From: Sparassis latifolia
Taxonomy: Eukaryota; Basidiomycota; Agaricomycetes; Polyporales; Sparassidaceae
Assembly: GCA_018466975.1 (NCBI GenBank)
Contig: CM031562.1
Location: 4,030,001 to 4,094,000 of the forward strand
Direction: 5' to 3'
Length of the DNA stretch: 64,000 nt
A program made the position numbers and the translations under genes. Of the stretch, positions 56,701-64,000 are shown in pieces. Each line of letters starts with the position of its first letter. The first letter of the stretch is position 1. Under the pieces are notes generated by a model. It saw only the letters and a list, made by a program, of their open reading frames with translations. It did no database searches and had not been told where the DNA came from.

Positions 56701-57697
56701 CGACTTCATGGAATGCGTCTTCCAGGCTCGCAAAGCCTGCGAGCACATCCGCAGAGGCAGAGGAGACAGTGGCGGGTGTGGAAAGCGAGGAAACATAGTT
56801 AGTCGTGGGCGTACCATCCAGGGCAATGCTGTAGGTCAGCGGCTGGGCTGAAGAGGTGGATGCGTTCAAAATTAGTGTGCCATAGAGTGTGATCGCAGTT
56901 CCTACAAAGGAAGCAGGAGTCAGCGAAGGTGTAGATAAATGGGTCAATGAAGTGAGATGGGACCGCAGGTTTAAGATGTCGTGATCTGCAATCACAGATC
57001 GCGGACGTGACATGTGTGATATTGAAGAAGACCAGCTGAGAAAGTGTTGGGATCTGAATTGGTTTGACCAAGGGCGTCGGGAGTAGCATGACCTCATGGC
57101 CGTACTTCGTCGGCTTGGGGGTGACGTGCATGTACGGCGAGTACGAGAGTGTATAATCCAGCAAGCAGACGGCCTGCTTCGTCCCACATTCACGCACGCT
57201 TTAGAAGACACAACGCACCGTTCCAGCTGATAGCGAGCGCGGCCCCGTCGCACGCGGTAAGATGCAGGCTCGTCCCATTGCCCACATCTGTGATGGACGC
57301 GTTCGACGACGGACCAGGGTCGGTGGCGAACCCCGAGTTAGTGTAGTACGGATTCCAGCCTGAGAGGAGAGCAGGAACGGTGAACGTGTCGGGGAAGGGC
57401 GCATACTGGATCGTCGGGGAGGTGTCGTCGATGGTGACTGAGAAGACGGGATCTGCCATGCATGGATAATCCTTTGCAGAACTCAAATGCGATCGGCCGA
57501 TTAAGAAGACAGGATGTGAGCTCGCAAATCACTTGGTGAGCCTGCAAACCGTACTCAGACCTGCACCGATTGTGAGAGAGGTGGGGGTCAGTTGGAGAGC
57601 AGGGGGACACAGCTGACTGAGGACGAGAAAGGACAGGAAGGACGAGTAGCGCCGTGCACGTGAGAAGGGTGGGAGATGAGGAAAGACGGGGAACCAA
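53726..57697 (-). CDS. Serine-rich type I membrane protein
   Basis: I do not know its function. A signal-peptide-like start (MVPRLSSSPTLLTCTALLVL) is followed by two related extracellular segments. The first (57190-57470) has SPTIQYAPFPDTFTVPALLS and GTSLHLTACDGAALAISWNG, then GTAITLYGTLILNASTSSAQ. The second (about 55500-56230) has YLGQWSYAPGLLPDSPDIAF, then VTLSGLTTPSSGSYNITLDN and NITSTFSARASFTASSPTLL. A helix VAAIAVGATLAFVALLGLLG and a basic RRRAARRKRD stop-transfer lead to a 450-residue disordered, Ser/Pro-rich cytosolic tail. Several introns are long (about 370 bases). Two repeated beta-type ectodomains, one helix and a long tail suggest a surface sensor or cell-wall receptor, by inference. 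The 5' exon is uncertain. Confidence 0.65.
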
Positions 57698-59966
57698 GAA
57701 GCAGCACGGTGACGCTGAGAGCGCGACGCGACTGGACGCGGATGGTACGAGAGAGAACGGGCGACTCGAAAAAGCAAATATGTTATAGGGCGTCAGGAGA
57801 ATGGTCGGTTATCACGGCCCATCACACATCGAAAGCCGCCCAGCAGGCTGTGCGAGACGACACTCCTCGATGCTCTCCGCACGACAAATCAGGCGCATTC
57901 TATCACCATGTCGACCACGGGGACCTGCCAACGTTTCGACCTTCTTCTCTTCGGCCACTCGTGATCTTGGTCCCAAAATTACTTGAATATTTGCTCTGTG
58001 CTGCAGGACGATGCCCATACAGGCTATTGCAGCCATGCATCTCCCAGTATGTGAGCTTGGCACCCGGTACCAAATTTTAGCATTTTGCCCCGATGCGATC
58101 TGATTTCGATTGCATACGCAGATCTAATCTTGGCATTTGGCGTCCCACTCCATTAGACTTCATTTCGGAATTCCACTCCTTTCTTTCGCAGCCACGTCTA
58201 CCGTTCATGTTCACTCTTAGTTGGTGCTCCTGCGATCCCTGAAAACTCTCACTGAGTCTGCCATCAACGCTGTCCTCCTATCGTTATCTATCGTAGTGCC
58301 GCTCAGCTAGACGTTGACGTGCCTCGAGGATCGACTGCATCAGTGGCGAGCCCGGGGCAGCGTCTATCATCCCCATCTTGCTCGCGGAACTCCCATTGCA
58401 GCCATAAGTAATTCTGCCGAATCCATCTCTCGTCCTCCAGCGACTGGAGTTGCTACTACACTATGCTGGCAGATTCATCAAACTCATCCCGCCCATCGCA
58501 AACTCACTCCTAAGTGCCAGAGGTCGTCTAACCGCAAGGGACGGCTTCCCAGCGGGTGCTCACTGCCATCACGCGCCGAATGAGATGATGCGTGGCGCGG
58601 GCCGGTGACTCGGGTGAGTGTGCTATTCCACTCTTGCTCTGTCACTGAGACGCGCAGTCCGTTTTCGCAATCCAGTTGCAGATGATCCTGCGCCACGAAT
58701 CAGAGTTTAAGTGCTTGATTTATTTCTAGGGCGTACCAATTTGCCCTTTGTGAGCATTCAGGCCCGTTGAGAATGGCCTGCGAAAGGACAGCAAGTACAA
58801 TTTCGTGTCTGCCCGGACTGCCCCGCACTAAAGAATACGAGGAACGACGCGTAGGCAGACGACCAGAAGAGCGTGGTAGGGGCGCTTTTCCTATGTTGTG
58901 TCGTTGCGAATGCGTTAACTTCGTATTGTTGCGAGATGGCGTCCATGGTCTTTATGGGCCGCGTATCGGGAACACTGTCGCAGAGGTCCATCGTTCCTCA
59001 GAACGAAGACTCGATCTGAAAGCTTTTGCCGGAGACTAGGGTCGGCGTTCGCGTCCCGCAGGGAAGATCGTGGATGACAATCGGTCGCCAGGCTCCGCCA
59101 GTGCTCGTCGGGTGTAATTTCTGTGAGAACGGTTTTCCATGAATCCCGCAGTGCACACGGGTCCTTCCGCAGTCTCCTTCTATGGCACGGGCTGGTCACT
59201 GTTAAGATCAACTACTTATTCATGCGTCTTTTAGACCCTTTGGAGCTTCAGGACGATCTACAGGAGATCAAGTTGCAGAAGCCAAGCTCTGGTGAGTCAA
59301 CGCGGTCCAGAAAAATAATTGATGCGACAATGACGACTGAAACTTGCATCCGGAGCTGCTGGATTGGATGCGTATGAAAATTTGAATGCAGCTGCCCCGG
59401 GTATGTTGCGTGGATCCCGACAGGGCGCGCGCTGCGAGTCACGCCTGTTATCGTCCGTTTGGAACTTGTCTTGCACGGTAGTATCCGGTAAGCAGAGGGT
59501 AAGCTCGATCTATCGTTGAGTTGGGAGGACGGAAGCATTGCAGAGGGTATGGAGGCGCGTTGATGTGGTGACGATGTCGATCCTGAGATCTGAGACGTGG
59601 CTCAGATATTAGTGCCCACAGATGTTTCCGATCCAGTGAGACACTAGTCTTGCAGGCACTTGCGCCATCAGTGTTGCAGTGAATACACCGAGACACAATG
59701 AAAACGTTGCGATGGTTCGGCTTGTTTCCTGTTTGTTAGTATGGTACTATTGCTAAGACGGACTCGAATTACTACAAACACTTCGTATCAACTACACGTA
59801 AAGGTATACGATATTCGTATAAACACAGGAGTACAGGTCAGCTCAGAGAGGGGAGAGACAAGAAGACAGCGAGACGATGTAAAAGGATACGCGCCCAAAC
59901 CAAAAGGATAGATACAGCACTCAGCGAAGCGAAATGTCACAGGAAAGCCATTGAATCCGAATATTG
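57698..59966. other. Gene-free stretch of 2.3 kb
   Basis: Only short frames on both strands. I found no recognisable protein, repeat or RNA. It may hold a non-coding transcript or decayed sequence. Confidence 0.4.
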
Positions 59967-62104
59967 TCACGAATTCGTCCTTCGTTCACGCTCCTTCGTC
60001 TTCGCCCCGGGCCCGAAACGTTCCTGGAAGCTAATGAGCTCTTCCATCAGCTCCTCCATCATCTTCATCGTCACCAGCCCCGCCTCTTGGCCTGGAGCCG
60101 TCTCGCCCTCGAATATGTTCGGGTTCTCCTGCAGCGGTAACTCGACAACCGAGGCAGTGGTGACGGCTGTCGTGCCCGCACCATCGCCTGGAGGTTCTCT
60201 GAAATCCATCTGCATGTCTTGCGCCTCTCTCAACGCCCTCCCCACTGCATCCCGCCGCCTGGTTCGCTCCAGCGAGTTCGCCTGCTCACGGCCGACCCAC
60301 TCCACTAGCGCTCTCACGCGCTTATTCATATCTCCAACGCTCATGCGCTTGCTTGGCCATCTGACCTTCACCCCCCGCTCTGTTGTGCGCTCCAGGGACT
60401 CCCGCCCTGTAGCGTCGACGCCTGAACCACGCACTTCGAGTGGGCGCGGGACGTTGGTTGGAAGCATCGGCTCTAGATGCGCGAGGTAGTCCGGCAAATT
60501 CCATGAAGTGAAGAGCGGCTGCTGCGATACGGCATATGCGTGAGAGTGATGGTATGCGCGCGAGGCAGAGGCAGATGACGCTGCATTCGTGGCGTTCGTC
60601 TGAGCCCGGCGACCGCCATGGTCTTGACCTGCGGTCGCTGAAGAGCGAAACTTGTAAGTCATCGCAAGGTAAGAGAGTGGATAAGAAGTGAGGACCTTTT
60701 GCGCGACTGGTGGTAGCGCGACGTGCATTAGACGCTGACGCTGTGCTGTTCGCTGTGAGGTAATCACGTGAGTGACGTCACACAGTTATACGCGTCTATC
60801 TACTCACCCTCATCACCTTCGGCGGTCATCAGCTCTTGCACTTGCGCCTTGCGACCTCCTCCACGGCGATTGCGCGTGGTCTTTGTTGTCGGCGCGGACA
60901 CAGGAGATGGCTTCGCCGTCGCTCCATTCACCGGTGTCGGATCGCGGAGAACACTAGGCGGAGGTGGGTTGGACGCGGTGGATGATGATCTAGTTCGCTT
61001 AGTTGGCAAACTGGGCCCGAGAGTCAACATGCAAACATCAACGCGCAAGCTTGACACGACTTACGCGTCGTCGTCACTGCGCTTCCGCTTCTTTCGAGTG
61101 TTGTTTGTTACTTCGGTCTCTTGTTCGATCTCTGCATGCTTGTCTGAGGCACCATTGATCAAAGTCGCTGCGGAGGTATTCGAGATGCTCTCGTTGGCGG
61201 CGGCAGCGGCCTCGGCAGCAGTAGCCTCTATGATCGCTTGAACGCTCTCTTCGTATGCGGCATCCCGACTGTTCATCGTGTTACGACGCTTGGTGGTTTT
61301 CAAAAGGTGTGTTGGAGAATGCGAACGGGATGAGCGGGATGTGTTACCAGCCGCTGTTGTTGTGTTATGTGAGTTTGTCGATGAATGTCGCGCCTTCTTG
61401 GCGTATTTTCTGTTCAGTGTCTTCAGAGAGCAGATAGTGTTCGACATGCACATATACGCACTTGAGAAGATCAACATACATGTCCGGCCGGCACAGCTCG
61501 CAATAATAGTGATTGGGGACATTGTCGAGGTCGGGGTGCCCCATACACTGGCCGTGCTGCCAAGTCTTGCACATCTCACACTGAATCATGAACTCGCCAA
61601 TATCTGCATCATCATCGGCTTTGTCATGCTTGAGTTCACGCGAGAGACAGCGCCACGACGGGACTTACCACCAGTGCCCTCGCATATGCACCGCGTGACA
61701 CCGGCCTCCTCTTCCTCCTCCTCCTCAGGCTGCGCCGCGGTATCCCCCCCATGCGTCTCAGCTCGAGGAGTATCCACGCCGCCGTCCGTTGTAGAGGTCT
61801 TATCTTTATCCTTGCTCCCGCCTTTGCGCTTCGCGCGCGCGTTGCCGTTCCCGTTGATCCCGTTCTTTGGTGCACCTTCCAACGTCTCGTCCTGGTCCTC
61901 TTGCTTGCCACGTTTCCCCTTCCCGGAGTTGGCGGATGACGATACGGGTGGCCGATTTGAGCTGTCCTTTGATTTTGGGGCCGTGTCAGAAGCGGGAGAG
62001 CCGGCGGGAGACTTGCTCGTCGATGCGGAGGGGACGGTGCGTCTGCCAGATCGCCGGGGCTCCTTGGGTGAGGGCGGTGGGCCCATGGTTGCTACATTGG
62101 CCAT
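59967..62104 (-). CDS. CTI6: CTI6-like PHD-finger protein
   Basis: The start at 62102-62104 gives MANVATMGPPPSPKEPRRSG. A disordered basic region follows, then an acidic run, then a PHD finger: TRCICEGTGG-(intron)-DDADIGEFMIQCEMCKTWQH, then GQCMGHPDLDNVPNHYYCEL and CRPDMYVDLL. The zinc ligands C-x-C, C-x2-C, H-x2-C and C-x2-C are visible. The C-terminal half has an Ala-rich helix, poly-basic RKKRKR, and PSKRMSVGDMNKRVRALVEW, which matches the Cti6 part that joins the Rpd3L histone deacetylase complex, by recall. The stop is at 59967-59969. About six exons. It likely reads H3K4 methylation. Confidence 0.75.
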
Positions 62105-62388
62105 GGTGTACGCCAGCGCGACGTGGCACAAGTGGTGCGACGCTGAGAGCTCGACCCTGCACAGAGGAGGTAAGGAGATAGGAAATGGGGAATACTTTCG
62201 CAAGGTTTTCGCGAATAAGCCACATCAAGTTTGACTTATATATTTCTCTCTCCCAGTGGGTTATGGCTTAAATATTTTATCAGACAGGGATCCCAAAGCG
62301 GCAGTCTAACCTTTCTTGGACCCACACCTCCGTCACTCTGGCCTGAACTCACTGCTGGTACGGCTCGCCATCCGTAACATCCTCGTTG

Positions 62389-64000
62389 ATGAATGGGACA
62401 ACAGTGAACACCAATGACCATTCTCATGTAGCGTCCCGGCCGTCCCTCGATTTCTCTGACACTGAAGGAGAGGAGCTGCAAGAACATGCCGGGGACTATT
62501 CCACGCGGTTTGAGGAGCTCATGAGCGACGGCGAAGAGGAATCAAATATCCATGTCAGTGACGAGGAGGAGGACCATGGATTTGTGTACAATGGTGTGGA
62601 CTCTGAACCCAAAGGTGGATACCGAGAGCAACTCCGAGATCTTCTTGGTCCGGACCACGAAGAAGACGAGCTTGATGCGGCGGAGGTCGAGCATTCACTC
62701 GTTGTCAACAACGGCGAGCATGAGAAGCTTGCGACTCTGATGGGAGACGAGGCGGGCGTGGATGTTGTGAGTCGTGTGTTTGTGGCCCGCTCTGTTGCTG
62801 CTCACATACAGGCTATCATATAGCCGCATATTGAAGTACTTTCGGACGATTCTCCGTCCACTTCATCCTTGTCTTCTCCACCATATGGATCGGGCCTTAA
62901 TGGTTCTAACACACCCTCCAAGATATATCATCCGTTCCTGCATCCCACAATATCACGCCTTCGTTCGACTACTCCGCAAGCTTCTCGTATACCCTCATCC
63001 AGAAGTATGGGGAGCATAAACTCCTTCGCACGTGACGATCCGTCCGCAGCACCGTCGCACTTCTCCGAGCTATCTCGAATGTCTTCCGGAGATGGCGCGG
63101 AGAGCAGAGCAGATCGTGATCGAGAAGTTTTTAGATGGACACAGTTGCGAGTTGTTGGGGAATATTTGTATGCCAAACATCCTCAGAAAGCTTCTGCATT
63201 ATTGGGTACTGGAAACTTTGGCTCACCTACGGTGCTTGCCGCAAACGGCTTGATCTGCGTCGGTACGGATTCTGGCCAAGTGCTTGTCTTTGACTTCAAG
63301 CAGAACTTCCAGTGCATCTGTGGTGCCGAAACTCCCGGTACGTTCTGCAAAGTTTACACGCTCCACCTTTCTTGACTGCTTCCATTTAGACAGATCGGTT
63401 GGGTCGGTCACTGCACTCGCACTGTCTTTCGACCATACTTTCATCGCCATGGGCCACGCGTCGGGTCACATTCAGTTGTATGACCTAAACAATCCCAAGA
63501 TGCCCGCGCGTTTTGTTGCTCCTACCACACTAGCTGAAGTCGTGTCTGGGCGACAGGAAGGACATCTTCTTGGCTCAAGAATTGTGAACGTCGGGTTTAT
63601 TGCAGGAAAGCATACTGCATTTGTATCCTCTGATGATCACGGGCTTGCGTTTTACCACAGGCTTGGCAAGGTGCTCTTTGTGGATGCCATTGATGTCCTT
63701 CGTATTCTGGGCAAGTATCCGGACATCGAGTCCTCTGTTCCACCAGCTCCTGCTTCAGGACCCCATTTCTTTCGCCGGCGGAAGTCAAGGGTAACGAGCA
63801 CCATACTTGCTATGGGTCCCCTTCCTCTTGGCACGTCCTCACATCCTACAGACCAGTACAACCTCATTGCGTTACTTACACCCATCAAACTTGTTATCGT
63901 CGGTCTCAAGCCAACACCGAAGACCTGGTATAGGCGTCATCGAGAGAGTGATGAGGAAGTCATGTCTAAGTCAAAATTCAAAGGTGCACTGGCCTGGTAT
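62389..64000 (+). CDS. VPS8: VPS8, CORVET subunit (3' truncated)
   Basis: Vps8 is a CORVET-specific subunit that binds Rab5 and tethers early endosomes. The start MNGTTVNTNDHSHVASRPSL (ATG 62389-62391) opens an acidic, disordered N-terminus (FEELMSDGEEESNIHVSDEE). An intron near 62769-62821 joins DEAGVD to PHIEVLSDDSPSTSSLSSP. A WD40 propeller follows: TVLAANGLICVGTDSGQVLV, ALSFDHTFIAMGHASGHIQL, EGHLLGSRIVNVGFIAGKHT and DDHGLAFYHRLGKVLFVDAI are strong Vps8 signatures. The window ends inside the propeller (KGALAWY). It diverges from the PHD gene by 284 bases. Confidence 0.88.

Noticed and set aside
1..64000. CRISPR array, rRNA or prokaryotic operon structure
   Set aside because: No regularly spaced repeats or rRNA-like sequence; genes have spliceosomal introns.

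Overview
The window is nuclear DNA of a filamentous basidiomycete, most likely an Agaricomycete and perhaps a polypore. The genes are cut by many short GT-AG introns of about 50-70 bases. Coding DNA is moderately GC-rich, and short divergent promoters separate many head-to-head gene pairs. Proteins such as an XBP1/HAC1-type bZIP factor, a CHZ1 histone chaperone, a palC BRO1 protein and F-box and kinase-like families fit this placement. Nearly all genes are eukaryotic housekeeping genes. I saw no rRNA, convincing tRNA or CRISPR array.

Layout. 0-7.2 kb: the 3' part of VPS53 (GARP tether), TSR1 (40S biogenesis, minus strand) and the 20S proteasome alpha subunit PRE9/PSMA4. 7.8-9.5 kb: a gene-free, AT-rich nest of inverted-repeat DNA. 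An outer element with 31-bp terminal inverted repeats and a 6-bp direct duplication holds a foldback element, a 374-bp MITE-like unit and a perfect 30-bp palindrome. 9.7-21.3 kb: an orphan membrane protein, RCC1/PIM1 (Ran exchange factor), a CTR-type copper transporter, SmD3, CHZ1, a large disordered basidiomycete protein and gluconokinase. 21.6-31.1 kb: a CLC chloride channel/exchanger, a HAC1/XBP1-like bZIP regulator, the RNase P subunit RPR2 and an Mg-chelatase-like AAA protein. 31.7-37.2 kb: a cytochrome P450 followed by a gene-poor stretch containing a broken kinase-like pseudogene. 37.3-51.7 kb: threonine deaminase ILV1, a complex I B12-type subunit, TOP1, CDP-diacylglycerol synthase CDS1, RPS23, a homoserine-acetyltransferase-like hydrolase and palC. 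51.9-64 kb: an F-box protein, a serine-rich type I membrane protein, a 2.3-kb empty stretch, a CTI6-like PHD protein and the 5' part of VPS8 (CORVET tether).

The genes do not form a single pathway. Some themes recur: membrane traffic and ion or pH homeostasis (VPS53, VPS8, CLC, CTR, palC), RNA and ribosome production (TSR1, SmD3, RPR2, RPS23) and chromatin or nuclear function (RCC1, CHZ1, TOP1, CTI6). Divergent pairs probably sharing promoters include TSR1/PRE9, RCC1/CTR, CHZ1/17235 gene, CLC/bZIP, complex I subunit/TOP1, RPS23/hydrolase, palC/F-box and CTI6/VPS8.

The most unusual points are the nested inverted-repeat island, the kinase-like pseudogene that appears only when several frames are stitched together, a forced frame change downstream of the HAC1-like bZIP, and two neighbouring genes (gluconokinase and CLC) each broken by what looks like one missing base in a G or C run. 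Splice sites were read by eye, so exon boundaries are approximate except where exact positions are given.
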